From Arthrobacter sp. OAP107 (GTDB lineage Bacteria > Actinomycetota > Actinomycetes > Actinomycetales > Micrococcaceae): a stretch of 64,000 nt of DNA. This document shows positions 8,041 through 17,006 of the stretch, one piece after another. Position 1 is the first letter of the stretch. Every line of letters begins with the position of its first letter. Location of the stretch: contig NZ_JBEPOK010000001.1 in NCBI RefSeq assembly GCF_040546765.1, forward strand, positions 2,480,001 through 2,544,000, in the 5' to 3' direction. Position numbers and translations under genes: made by a program. Below the pieces are notes generated by a model that was given only the letters and a program-made list of their open reading frames with translations, was not told the origin of the DNA and ran no database searches.

Positions 8041-8489
8041 AGGGCAAGGATGCAGGCCGCAGTGCCAAGGGCAAAAGCCTCGAAGGTGACTGGGAAACGC
8101 CCCATGTCGACGTCGCACCCGGGGTCGCAACAGGCCGTCCAATGGCGAATCTCACAAGTCCGCTATGCCAACTCTGACGTCGTGAACTGGCAAAATTGAG
8201 GGCAGGAGTTCAACCCGACAATGGCCCTACCGAACGTCCGCGACGCACCTGCGCCCCTAGGGTAAGGCCAATTCACAGACCACTACGTGATTTGGTCGTG
8301 GTGACCATATGCCCCGACACATCCCCCTGCCAGGCTTCTGATCACCGGTCCGAAACCCGAACTTCCTGGCGGCAGCCGGTGACTTGGTCCAGGAGCGCGA
8401 TCCCTGGCACTGGCCCGTGGTCACTTGCGCTCCCGGCGTCGGGCACGTGGTGCATGTGAGACCCGCATCAACAGACAGTTAGGAACCGA
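8041..8489. other. Gap with no supported gene
   Basis: 449 bp. Short open frames exist on both strands (for example a GTG-initiated one near 8034-8175), but none has a convincing ribosome site, family motif or coding bias. AGGA about 7 nt before ATG-8490 belongs to the next gene. Confidence 0.5.
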
Positions 8490-8768
8490 ATGCCTGAAGA
8501 AACTATTTATTGCGACATCTGCTGGACGAATCCGAACCACGCCCACATCCGCGGCTTGCCCATTTGCTCGTCGTGCATCGAAGAATTTAGTATGACCGGC
8601 CTGCACCGCCTGGTGTACTCCGACAGAGAACCATACGAAGCGCTGGATGGGCAGCGGATGACCGAAGCCGAGGCCAAGGACAGCCGCGAACCCGCCCTTT
8701 TCAACCCGCGCGACAGCGAACAGCTTTCCCTGGCAGCACAATTCGCGGCCCTCGTCGGATCATTCTGA
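8490..8768 (+). CDS. Small zinc-knuckle protein of unknown function
   Basis: 92 residues. Two cysteine pairs, YCDIC (residues 7-11) and PICSSC (25-30), form a four-cysteine zinc-ribbon-like site at the N-terminus. The rest is acidic and ends in a short helix (SLAAQFAALVGSF). ATG-8490 is preceded by AGGA. It stands alone, convergent with the RibD-like reductase. Coding use matches the neighbours, so I treat it as real; the function is unknown and could be a protein- or nucleic-acid-binding adaptor. Confidence 0.6.
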   Translation: MPEETIYCDICWTNPNHAHIRGLPICSSCIEEFSMTGLHRLVYSDREPYEALDGQRMTEAEAKDSREPALFNPRDSEQLSLAAQFAALVGSF

Positions 8769-8847
8769 CCACTGTTAGAAGCAGGAACAGAGGGCGGCAT
8801 GACGCATCGGACACTGCCCCTGGTCAGGATTTCTTCGTCCTCCGGAG

Positions 8848-9453
8848 CTACCTAACACGGCGATAGCGGATGTGGGTGGACAGCGGCGAGTGCAGCACCT
8901 CGGCGGGTTCGAAACCGAAGGATTCAACGCCATCGAAAATGCGCTCGCCCGAACCGAGCAGGACCGGCGCGATGTCGAGGGTGAGTTCATCGATCACGCC
9001 GGCGATCAGCGCCTGCCGGACGGTCGAGGCCCCGCCGGCGATGTCCACACCCTTGTCCCCGGCGGCCTGGCATGCTGCTGTGTAGGCAGCGTCGAAGCCC
9101 CCGGTGACGAAGTGGAAGGTTGTTCCGCCGTCCATCTGGATGGGGTCATGTGCGTGGTGGGTGAGCACGAACACCGGCGCGTGGTAAGGCGGTTCTGGGC
9201 CCCACCAGCCGGTCCATTCCTCATCCCAATCCCCACGGACCGGGCCGAACATGTTTCTGCCCATCACATAGGCGCCCCTCGGGCGCATGAGCCACCCGTT
9301 GGCAACCTTGTCGGCATCGTTGGCCCGCGGGTCGCCGATGTGCCAGCCGTGCAACTCCCTCCCCCGCTTGCCAAGGGGGTCATCGCGGCTTTGGTCGGGC
9401 CCGGCGACGAAGCCGTCCAGTGAGATCGACATGTGGCAGGTGGTGTCCGGCAA
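8848..9453 (-). CDS. RibD C-terminal/dihydrofolate-reductase-like oxidoreductase
   Basis: 201 residues with the RibD_C/DHFR fold: MSISLDGFVAGPDQS at the start, YVMGRNMFGP in the middle, VDIAGGASTVRQALIAGVID and LLGSGERIFDG for NADPH binding and the last strand. Such stand-alone proteins reduce undetermined substrates with NADPH. The start is TTG-9453, chosen because GAGGAGG sits 6 nt upstream; the first ATG would leave the initial beta-strand unsupported and has no ribosome site. A second, distant relative is at 57014. Confidence 0.85.
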   Translation of the reverse strand: MPDTTCHMSISLDGFVAGPDQSRDDPLGKRGRELHGWHIGDPRANDADKVANGWLMRPRGAYVMGRNMFGPVRGDWDEEWTGWWGPEPPYHAPVFVLTHHAHDPIQMDGGTTFHFVTGGFDAAYTAACQAAGDKGVDIAGGASTVRQALIAGVIDELTLDIAPVLLGSGERIFDGVESFGFEPAEVLHSPLSTHIRYRRVR

Positions 9454-9613
9454 AGCGAACCTCCTCAGTGACTGCAACTGGCATCCGTTCGAGTGGAATT
9501 GTGGGAGCATAGCACGCGGCATCCTCGCGGACGGCCGCGCCGCTCCTCATCTTTGTGGGCATGGCTCTTTGTTCGGAGCTTTCTTCAAGGTCCCCGTCAT
9601 CAACAACGGCCTC

Positions 9614-10564
9614 CTAGAAGCGCAAGGCGGATTCGTCCGGAGTCGCAAGCGTCAGAACGGCTTCCTCCACGGTCTCGTGGTCTTCCAACTCGCGCTCGAT
9701 CCTGCGCAGGGCCACGGCTACCTCGTGTTCCGGGTGGTCGCCCTGCAGATCCACTGCCGCAACAAGGTACAGCTTGCGGGGGCCGACGAACTCCAGGTGG
9801 AGGTAGGTGAGCCGGGCAATGTCCCGGTGTTCGAGGATCCGCCGGGCCATGGATTGTTCGATGTCCGGGGTGACGCCCTGGCCCACCAGGAACCGCCGGT
9901 TTCGGTCGATCAGAACAACCGCAACAACTGCCAACAGAACGCCGACAATTATCGATCCCACGGCGTCCGGCAGAGCCGATCCGGTGACCTGGTGCAGGAA
10001 AACGCCCGCAAATGCGACCACCAGGCCGACGAGCGCGGCGGCATCTTCTGCAAATACCGCGCGCAGGGTGGGATCGGAGCTGGTCAAGACCTGCTCCAGG
10101 GTGTTCCGGTCCAGCTCATGGGCTGCCGACCTGGTCTGGCGGAAAGCCTGGACAAACGAAACTCCTTCGAGGACAAATGCCACCGCCAGGACCACGTACG
10201 CGACCAGGAAGTCGGACGCGGGCTCCGGTTCGATGATCTGCTGGATGCCGTGCAGGATGGACACCACCGCCCCTGCGGTGAAAAGCCCGAAAGCGGCGAA
10301 CATCGACCAGACATATGCTTCGCGGCCGTAGCCCATCGGATGGCTTGTGTCCCGCGGGCGCCGGGAGCGACGTTCGGCCATGAAGAGGAACACCTGGTTG
10401 CCGGTGTCCGCCCAGGAGTGCGCGGCTTCTGCGGTCACTGAGGCAGATCCAGTGAGGACGGCGGCGACCGACTTGGCGGCGGCAACAAGCGCGTTCGCCG
10501 TAAAGGCGATGATAACTGTCAGCAGTGTGGAGCCGGACTCTTTTCGCTTCTCGGATGCCGCCAT
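9614..10564 (-). CDS. Cation diffusion facilitator (CDF) transporter
   Basis: 316 residues. Six hydrophobic segments lie in the first ~210 residues, followed by a cytoplasmic alpha/beta domain. TM2 carries the metal-site region (TAEAAHSWADTGNQ) and the loop HPMGYGREAYVWSM is typical of the family; TM5 has the second site (AEDAAALVGLVVAF). CDF proteins export Zn, Fe, Mn or Co by proton antiport. The loop and site pattern resembles the FieF/ZNT9-like branch, so the metal is undetermined. ATG-10564 is preferred over an upstream in-frame ATG because TM1 then starts at the usual distance. Confidence 0.87.
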   Translation of the reverse strand: MAASEKRKESGSTLLTVIIAFTANALVAAAKSVAAVLTGSASVTAEAAHSWADTGNQVFLFMAERRSRRPRDTSHPMGYGREAYVWSMFAAFGLFTAGAVVSILHGIQQIIEPEPASDFLVAYVVLAVAFVLEGVSFVQAFRQTRSAAHELDRNTLEQVLTSSDPTLRAVFAEDAAALVGLVVAFAGVFLHQVTGSALPDAVGSIIVGVLLAVVAVVLIDRNRRFLVGQGVTPDIEQSMARRILEHRDIARLTYLHLEFVGPRKLYLVAAVDLQGDHPEHEVAVALRRIERELEDHETVEEAVLTLATPDESALRF

Positions 10565-10738
10565 GGGGATACCGTACCCAAGGGGAAATGAAATGATGCC
10601 CTGGCAACTCAGCAGTTGCATCTCGAAGTTTGAAATCGTCTGTCAATGACACGATGGGCAATCTCCTTCATTGTCAGCAGAACCGCCGGGTCCGGACGCA
10701 TAGTCTGGGGATCAGCCGCGCCGATCCAGAAGGAAGTC

Positions 10739-11797
10739 ATGCCCGACACCTCACGCCCTCTACGCAAGCTTGGGTTTCTCACCATTGGCCTGTTCGATCC
10801 TGCGGATCCCGCCTCGGGCCATGAATCCACATTGCGCATCATCGAATTTGGCGAGCGGCTTGGCTTCGACAGCGCGTGGCTGCGCCACCGCCACCTGCAG
10901 TTCGGAATCTCCTCTCCCGTCGCGATGATGGCCGCTGCCAGCCAGCGCACTTCACGGATCGAGCTTGGAACCGCTGTGACCCCGTTGGGCTGGGAAAATC
11001 CATTGCGCCTGGCCGAGGACCTGGCCACCGTGGATCTGCTCGCCGGAGGACGCATCAACCCTGGGCTGAGCGTGGGCGAACCGATGCTTTATGACACAGT
11101 GAAGCACCAGCTGTACCCGGATTCGTCAGAGGTGGAGGACTTCGGCTACGCCCGCGTGGACCGGTTCGCCCGCCTGGTCGCAGGCGAACAGGTACGGGAC
11201 TTTTCCGGCAGGCAGGGTGTGGTCGAGGAATACTCCAACCGCGTCGAGCCGCACTCCCCCGGGCTGCGTGATCGCCTTTGGTACGGGGCGGCCAGCAGGA
11301 AGTCGGCCGTCTGGGCCGGGGCAAACGGCTTTAATCTGCTCTCCAGCAGTGTGGTCTTTCCCGAGATGGATCAGGAACCGGACTTTGCCCAGATTCAGCA
11401 ATCGCAGATTCGTGCCTTCCGTGAAGCCGCCGCAACCTCGTCCCAAGCACACGGACCCGCCCGCGTCTCGCAGGGCTTGGTGGTAATCCCGACCGATTCA
11501 GCGTCGCCGGCTCAGCGGGAGAAGTACCAGCGGTACGTCGACGAACGCACTCCCCGCACACGGGCGCCGCAGGGGCCAAAGGGCATGCTGTTCGCCCCGG
11601 ATCTCATCGGCACCAGCGATGATATCGCCGGGCAACTGTACGCGCACGCGGGATTTCAGGAAGTCGACGAGGTGGCCTTCGCGCTGCCATTCAGCTTCGA
11701 TCACGAGGACTACCTCCAGATCCTTACCGACATCGCCGGCAATCTGGGTCCCGCGCTGGGATGGACTCCGGCTGAGGTTAGGCAAGAGTCGAAGTAA
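10739..11797 (+). CDS. LLM-class (luciferase-like) flavin-dependent monooxygenase
   Basis: 352 residues with the luciferase-like TIM-barrel pattern: LGFDSAWLRHRHLQFGISSP near 45-65, IELGTAVTPLGWENPLRLAEDLATVDLL (about 85-110) and a C-terminal segment with a predicted FMN/F420 phosphate region. These enzymes oxidise substrates with FMNH2 or F420; which cofactor applies here cannot be told. ATG-10739 follows AGAAGGAAG. It is divergent from the CDF gene and ends 220 bp before the aminotransferase operon. Confidence 0.85.
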   Translation: MPDTSRPLRKLGFLTIGLFDPADPASGHESTLRIIEFGERLGFDSAWLRHRHLQFGISSPVAMMAAASQRTSRIELGTAVTPLGWENPLRLAEDLATVDLLAGGRINPGLSVGEPMLYDTVKHQLYPDSSEVEDFGYARVDRFARLVAGEQVRDFSGRQGVVEEYSNRVEPHSPGLRDRLWYGAASRKSAVWAGANGFNLLSSSVVFPEMDQEPDFAQIQQSQIRAFREAAATSSQAHGPARVSQGLVVIPTDSASPAQREKYQRYVDERTPRTRAPQGPKGMLFAPDLIGTSDDIAGQLYAHAGFQEVDEVAFALPFSFDHEDYLQILTDIAGNLGPALGWTPAEVRQESK

Positions 11798-11948
11798 GCG
11801 GCCCGTCCCACAACTGCGATGCCCCTCGGGAAGAAGCCTTAGGTGCGGCCGGCCAGACCCTTGGGCCGGCGGCCGGACGGGCCGTCGTTCAGGGCAGCGA
11901 GCGTGGCGGAACTTTCTGAAATTTCATTTGCCGATCAACTTCCGCGTT

Positions 11949-11972
11949 CTAATATATTAGTCCTATACTAGG
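11949..11972. promoter_or_regulatory. Paired AT-rich palindromes upstream of the aminotransferase operon
   Basis: CTAATATATTAG (11949-11960) is a perfect 12-bp palindrome, and CCTATACTAGG (11962-11972) is a second one a single base away. They lie 46-69 bp before ATG-12018, inside the only AT-rich stretch nearby, so they are likely the core promoter with an operator for an unidentified regulator. Confidence 0.5.
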
Positions 11973-12017
11973 TGTGGTCAATAGAAGATCGACCGTCAAC
12001 TCGATGAGGAGTGGAAT

Positions 12018-13217
12018 ATGCAGCAACTCGCGCACCGGCTTGAACGCCTAGGCACCGAAACCGCCTTCAGCGTCGCGCAAGCCGCCGCCGCCTGGAAGGC
12101 CAAGGGGAACCTGGTGTACCCCTTCCATCTCGGCGATATCAACATCCCTACCGCCCCGAACATCGTTGATGCGATGAACCGGGCGATCGCTGACGGCTAC
12201 ACGGGCTACTGCCCCGGGCCGGGCATCCCGCAGCTGCGTGAAGCCCTCGCGGACGATATCGGCTCACGCCGCGGCATCGAGTTCTCCCCCGAGAACGTAG
12301 TCGTGATGACCGGCGGCAAGCCCGTGATCACCAAGTTCCTGCAGGCTGTCATGAACCCCGGCCAGGAAGTGCTCTACCCCAACCCCGGCTTCCCGATCTA
12401 TGAATCACAGATCGAGTACCTCGGCGGAACGGCCGTTCCGTACCGCTATGTGCCCACGAGCACGGGCTTCGCGATCGACCTTGAGCAGATCCGCGCCTCG
12501 ATCACCCCGAACACGGTCGCCATCATCTACAACGACCTGCAGAACCCCATCTCCGCCGAGTCGACTGCAGCCGAGCGCGAGGCCATCGCACAGCTCGCCA
12601 TCGAACACGACCTGTGGGTACTCTCCGACGAGGCCTACTTCGAGACCCGCTACGAGGGCGTCTCGAGCTCGATCACATCGATCCCCGGCATGGCAGAGCG
12701 TACGGTCATCCTCTACACGTTCAGCAAGAAGTTCGCCATGACCGGCTCACGCCTCGGCTGCGCTGTCGCGCCACGTGAGATCGCCCAGGTCCTCAGCACC
12801 CTGAACACCAACGACGAGTCCTGCACCACCCACTATGTGCAGTGGGCCGGCATCGAAGCGCTCCGCGGCCCCCAGGATTCTGTGCAGCAGATGCTTGACA
12901 CCCTGCAGACGCGCCGCGACACCGCGTGCGAGCTCGTCAATTCCATCCCCGGCATGCACGTCGCCGTGCCGCAGTCGACGTTCTACCTGTTCCCCGATGT
13001 CACCGAGGTCATGGAGCGCATGGGATACAAGGCAGTCGGCGACTTCGCCTCCGACGCCCTGTACAAGACCGGCGTCTCCTTCTGCACGCGGGAGCACTTT
13101 GGCCGGCGACTGCCCGGTGAGGACCGGCAGTACATCCGGCTCGCCTACTCGGGCATCGAGGCGGCAGATATCCGCGAGGGCCTCGGACGCCTGCGCGAAT
13201 GGATCGTGACGGCATGA
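12018..13217 (+). CDS. Class I PLP-dependent aminotransferase
   Basis: 399 residues, fold type I. The PLP-lysine motif is FSKKFAMTGSRLG (Lys237), with YNDLQNP at 171-177 in place of the common NPxNP, and SDEAYFET holding the PLP-contacting Asp and Tyr. The C-terminal YIRLAYSG contains the substrate-carboxylate Arg. It converts an amino acid to its 2-oxo acid. ATG-12018 follows GAGGAG. It is coupled by a 4-nt overlap to a 2-hydroxyacid dehydrogenase, so the pair could take an amino acid through a 2-oxo acid to a 2-hydroxy acid, or the reverse. The substrate is unknown. Confidence 0.9.
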   Translation: MQQLAHRLERLGTETAFSVAQAAAAWKAKGNLVYPFHLGDINIPTAPNIVDAMNRAIADGYTGYCPGPGIPQLREALADDIGSRRGIEFSPENVVVMTGGKPVITKFLQAVMNPGQEVLYPNPGFPIYESQIEYLGGTAVPYRYVPTSTGFAIDLEQIRASITPNTVAIIYNDLQNPISAESTAAEREAIAQLAIEHDLWVLSDEAYFETRYEGVSSSITSIPGMAERTVILYTFSKKFAMTGSRLGCAVAPREIAQVLSTLNTNDESCTTHYVQWAGIEALRGPQDSVQQMLDTLQTRRDTACELVNSIPGMHVAVPQSTFYLFPDVTEVMERMGYKAVGDFASDALYKTGVSFCTREHFGRRLPGEDRQYIRLAYSGIEAADIREGLGRLREWIVTA

Positions 13218-14173
13218 GCCGGGTAGTCGTGACGGGCAGGGTGCCCGAGGCAGCGCTCGAAAAGCTCCGTGCCGAGCATGAGGTCGATGCATGGGCCGGT
13301 CCGGAGTCGATTGGCCGCGACGAGCTCCTGCGCCGCGTCGCGGGGGCCGATGCCATCGTGAGCCTGCTCACCGAACGCATCGACGCCGAACTGCTCGACG
13401 CCGCGGGCCCCCAGCTCAAGGTCGTCTCTAACGTGGCCGTCGGCTATGACAACATCAACGTGCCTGCCTGCACGGAACGGGGTATCGTCGCCACCAACAC
13501 ACCCGGTGTCCTCACCGAGGCGACGGCCGACATCGCGTTCGGGCTCATCCTCATGGCAACGCGCCGGCTCGGTGAGGGCGAACGGCTCATCCGCGCCGGC
13601 CAGGCGTGGAAGTGGGGCATGTTCTTCCTGCTCGGCAGCAGCCTGCAGGGCAAGACCCTTGGTGTCGTCGGCATGGGCGGCATCGGCCAGGCGACGGCAC
13701 GCCGCGCCAAGGCCTTCGGCATGGACATCGTCTACCAGTCACGCAGCGAGATCGACCCTGCCATCGCCGCGGAACTGGGCGCCCGGCGGGTCGACCTCGA
13801 CGAATTGCTGACTGTCTCCGATGTCATTTCGTTGCACTGTCCGTACGGACCCGCCACGCACCATCTGATCGGCGCGGAACAGCTTTCAGCGATGAAGAGC
13901 TCCACGTACCTCGTCAACACCGCACGCGGACCCATCGTCGACGAAGCGGCGCTCGCCGCCGCGTTGCGCGAGGGCGTCATCGCCGGCGCCGGGCTGGACG
14001 TCTTCGAGCACGAGCCCAAGGTCCACCCCGAGTTGCTGGACCTCGAGAATGTGACACTCGTGCCGCACCTCGGCTCGGCCACCGTCGAGACGCGCACCGC
14101 CATGGCAGTGCTGGCCGCCGACAACACGCTTGCCGTGCTCCGCGGCGAGCAGCCGCCCACGCCGATCGGTTAG
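13214..14173 (+). CDS. D-2-hydroxyacid dehydrogenase (glyoxylate/hydroxypyruvate reductase type)
   Basis: 319 residues. NAD(P)-binding GMGGIGQA is near 150 after a catalytic N-domain with SNVAVGYDNINVPACTERGI. The catalytic set is visible: Arg in VNTARGPIVDE, Glu in FEHEP and His in PHLGSAT. It reduces 2-oxo acids such as glyoxylate or hydroxypyruvate. ATG-13214 overlaps the aminotransferase stop (ATGA), so translation is coupled and the two probably act in sequence. It converges with the M20 gene with a 4-nt tail overlap. Confidence 0.92.
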   Translation: MSRVVVTGRVPEAALEKLRAEHEVDAWAGPESIGRDELLRRVAGADAIVSLLTERIDAELLDAAGPQLKVVSNVAVGYDNINVPACTERGIVATNTPGVLTEATADIAFGLILMATRRLGEGERLIRAGQAWKWGMFFLLGSSLQGKTLGVVGMGGIGQATARRAKAFGMDIVYQSRSEIDPAIAAELGARRVDLDELLTVSDVISLHCPYGPATHHLIGAEQLSAMKSSTYLVNTARGPIVDEAALAAALREGVIAGAGLDVFEHEPKVHPELLDLENVTLVPHLGSATVETRTAMAVLAADNTLAVLRGEQPPTPIG

Positions 14174-15444
14174 TGGCGGGTGGCGGACAAATTGTCCGCC
14201 GGGCATGTGACGTGGTTGGCGCCGGACGTTGAGTCCGGCGCCAACTTCATTGATAGCAATCGGTTCCTCTCCTCCGGGTCCAAGGCGGCAGCGCATGCAG
14301 CTGCGGCCAAGCCGAAGGAGCCGTCCAGGACTGCCCTGTCCGCCCCTGCTGAGGCGCCGAACGAGGCGAATTCTGCGGTGTGGTGGGCGCTGCCCCTTAC
14401 GTCGTAGCCGACCATCGGATGGATGCTTGGCACCATCCGTGAAACGTTTCCCATGTCTGTGGAGGCGACGGGCTTGGCACTGAAGACGACGTTCCTCCCC
14501 CGTGACGTCATGGCTGCCCGGTAGGCCTCCGTGAGGAAGGCGTCCTGACGCAGTTCGGCGTAGTCGTTGCCGTGCGGCGTGATCTGTAACGTGCTGCCGC
14601 TCGCATGGGCGCCCGCTTCAAGGGCCCGCCGCACCTTGTCCTGGATCCTGCCGAGGCTCTCGATGCCTGGGGCCCGCATTTCGATGTTCGCCCGGGCCCT
14701 GTCCGGGATGACGTTCACTGCACTGCCGCCTTCGGTGACGATCAGCGAAACGATCGAACCTGCGGGCAGCTGCTGCCGGGCCAAGGCGATCGCGGTTTGT
14801 GCAACAACCAGCGCGTCCAAGGCGTTGACACCCTCCGAGGGGGCAGCGGCGGCATGGGACGGATGCCCCTCAAACAGCACATCCCACATGCACATGGCCA
14901 ACGACGTACCACCAACCACATCCGTTGCGGCGGCGTGGGCCATCATGGCCAAGGACACGTCGTCGAAGAACCCTTCCTCGATGAGGTCGACTTTGCCGCC
15001 TGTGGTTTCTTCGGCGGGGGTGCCGAGCACTTTGACGGTTAAACCTACGTCGTCAGCGACCGCTGCCAGAGCCAGGGCCGCCCCAACCGCGCTGGCCGCG
15101 TTGACGTTGTGCCCGCATGCATGGCCGATGGCAGGCAGTGCGTCGTATTCAACACAGAGTGCCACCACAAGACTGCCGGTTCCGAAGCGCGCACTGAATG
15201 CCGTGGGTTGCCCGGGCTGGACCTCATCAAAGCTGAACCCGGCCATCCGAAGCACCCGCCGCACCCGTTTGACGGCACGGAATTCCCGCCCGCCAAGCTC
15301 AGGGTCTGCGTGGATAGCATGGCTTAGATCCAGGACGTCTGCCTCCCAGCGTTCCACCGCGGCAGCAAGTGCGGCCTGGATGTCATCGTGGGACGGGTGT
15401 TCGACGGCGGTTCCCCGCATACCGGTGTTGGGTCCAGTCATCAT
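14170..15444 (-). CDS. M20-family amidohydrolase (AbgB/PM20D2-like)
   Basis: 424 residues, a metallo-hydrolase cleaving N-acyl or peptide bonds of small substrates. The metal motifs include EYDALPAIGHACGHN and PAEETTGGKVDLIEEG; the dimerisation (lid) domain follows near 180-290 (FEGHPSHAAAAPSEGVNALD). The pattern matches the AbgB/aminoacylase group, which includes p-aminobenzoyl-glutamate and dipeptide hydrolases. It is the second gene of a two-gene unit: the MFS gene stop overlaps its ATG by 4 nt. The pair suggests uptake, then hydrolysis, of an acyl-amino acid. Confidence 0.88.
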   Translation of the reverse strand: MMTGPNTGMRGTAVEHPSHDDIQAALAAAVERWEADVLDLSHAIHADPELGGREFRAVKRVRRVLRMAGFSFDEVQPGQPTAFSARFGTGSLVVALCVEYDALPAIGHACGHNVNAASAVGAALALAAVADDVGLTVKVLGTPAEETTGGKVDLIEEGFFDDVSLAMMAHAAATDVVGGTSLAMCMWDVLFEGHPSHAAAAPSEGVNALDALVVAQTAIALARQQLPAGSIVSLIVTEGGSAVNVIPDRARANIEMRAPGIESLGRIQDKVRRALEAGAHASGSTLQITPHGNDYAELRQDAFLTEAYRAAMTSRGRNVVFSAKPVASTDMGNVSRMVPSIHPMVGYDVRGSAHHTAEFASFGASAGADRAVLDGSFGLAAAACAAALDPEERNRLLSMKLAPDSTSGANHVTCPADNLSATRH

Positions 15445-16859
15445 GCACTCGCCTCCGTAGTCAGCCGCTTCGGGTAGCGGGCACCCGCAGCTGCGGCGAC
15501 CAGGGCTGCGGTGGCCAGGGCCCCCCAGATTAGGACGAGCCCGGCCTCAGTGATGTGCCCGGATTCCACAGACGCTGAAGAGATCAGCTTCACAACGGCT
15601 GCTCCTACCGCGATACCAACGGACAGGGCCAGTTCGTTGAGCCCGGCTGCGGTCGAAGTTTCCTCCAAGGGGACGCCCTCAACGGATAGCGCGCGGGTTC
15701 CCGCCTGGTACATGCCCAGGCTCAGGTTAAACATGGCGAAGCCCGCGAAGTAGCCCGCAAGCGAGCCGTGGGCAGCGACCATCACCAGGAAGCCGGCCGC
15801 CAGCAGGAGGCCGGCGAAAACCAGAGTCGCGCGTTCGCCGAACTTCCTCATGGCCTTGGCCGTCAGCAGCGAGGAGACCAGCGAGAGAACCGAGGCCAGA
15901 GCGAGGACAATCGCGATCATCAGGGGGCTCATGGCGAAGCCATAACCGGTCTTGTCCGGGTCGGCATGCAGGAAGATGCCATTGGTGCCGAAGTAGCTGA
16001 TGGAGGCGAAGCCGAAAAAGAAGGTAGCCAGCGAGACGATGCGGATACGCGGGTTGGTGAGCATCCGCAGATCCACGAATCTCCGGCCTTCGCTGGCGCT
16101 GGAGTCGCGTGTGGCCCAGTACGCCAGAAGTGCGAGGCCCACCACTCCTGCCACCAGGGTCCGGCCGTCGAGCCAACCCCACTCCGGTGCCATGGAGAGC
16201 GCCACAACAAAACCAATCAGCCCGAGCGAGCAAGCCAGGAGCGGCGCCATGGCGATGCCCTCACGAGTCGGGATCCCGGCGTAGGGCAGCGCAAACGAGC
16301 AGGCGACCGCGGCCACCGCGAACGGGACAGCCACCCAGAAGCCGAGCGTCGGATCGGTGACGCCAACGATTCCGGCGAGAAGCCCGCCGGCCCCCACCAT
16401 GATCATCAGCATGCCGATCAGGACGCTCACGCCCGTGCGGGTATGAGCAGGGCTGCTCACCCGCAGGATTCCCATCATCAGCGGGATGAAGCCCACCACG
16501 CAGGTGAGCATGACGACGCCCAGCGTCACTGTCCACAGGGACGGCCACAGGGCCATTTGAAGCACGCCAGCCGCTACAACGCCGATGGACCAGCGGAGCA
16601 CCAGGCGGTATCCGTAGCTGTCGCCGAGCCGGGAAATGATCGGGGTGAGCACCGCAAAGCTGACGTTCGAGATGAGAAAGATGCCGTTGATGGTGGGGTC
16701 GTCAATCTCGAAGACCGGCCCGAGTGCCGGCAGGATGGGATTCAGGTATCCCTGGGTGACCCCGCTGAGCGATTCAATCAGCGCCATTGCCAGGATCATG
16801 CCCGCGATCGTCCTGCGTGTTGTGCCCGCGGTAGCTGGAGGGGCCGTCTTGCTTTCCAT
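15441..16859 (-). CDS. Major facilitator superfamily transporter
   Basis: 472 residues with about 12-14 hydrophobic segments. The cytoplasmic loop RLGDSYGYRLVL between TM2 and TM3 is the MFS signature. ATG-16859 has AAGGA 5 nt upstream, which decides it over an in-frame ATG at 16940. Translation is coupled to the downstream M20 hydrolase (ATGA), so it may import that enzyme's substrate. It is divergently transcribed from the double AsnC regulator, the obvious candidate controller. Confidence 0.88.
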   Translation of the reverse strand: MESKTAPPATAGTTRRTIAGMILAMALIESLSGVTQGYLNPILPALGPVFEIDDPTINGIFLISNVSFAVLTPIISRLGDSYGYRLVLRWSIGVVAAGVLQMALWPSLWTVTLGVVMLTCVVGFIPLMMGILRVSSPAHTRTGVSVLIGMLMIMVGAGGLLAGIVGVTDPTLGFWVAVPFAVAAVACSFALPYAGIPTREGIAMAPLLACSLGLIGFVVALSMAPEWGWLDGRTLVAGVVGLALLAYWATRDSSASEGRRFVDLRMLTNPRIRIVSLATFFFGFASISYFGTNGIFLHADPDKTGYGFAMSPLMIAIVLALASVLSLVSSLLTAKAMRKFGERATLVFAGLLLAAGFLVMVAAHGSLAGYFAGFAMFNLSLGMYQAGTRALSVEGVPLEETSTAAGLNELALSVGIAVGAAVVKLISSASVESGHITEAGLVLIWGALATAALVAAAAGARYPKRLTTEASA

Positions 16860-16906
16860 GTGATTCCTTATGGTGTGTGTGCCTGCTGTTTTGGCGGGAC
16901 TCGCCA

Positions 16907-16929
16907 GTGGTGGTGATGCAAGCCACCAC
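16907..16929. promoter_or_regulatory. Inverted repeat in the MFS/AsnC divergent promoter
   Basis: GTGGTGG (16907-16913) and CCACCAC (16923-16929) are 9 nt apart in the 147-bp gap between divergent starts. It is a candidate site for the adjacent regulator. Confidence 0.4.
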
Positions 16930-17006
16930 GCTATGACCACCGTCTAAGCTGGCCTTGGAAATGCTCTAAATCGTTGCTTGGGCAGGAAACATTGAATGAA
17001 TCAGCC

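Noticed and set aside
8196..8459. 87-codon plus-strand frame before the zinc-knuckle gene
   Set aside because: Arg/Pro/Ser-rich with no start signal or coding bias.
15768..16916. 382-codon plus-strand frame opposite the MFS gene
   Set aside because: His/Gln/Arg-rich low-complexity translation; the minus strand encodes a convincing transporter.
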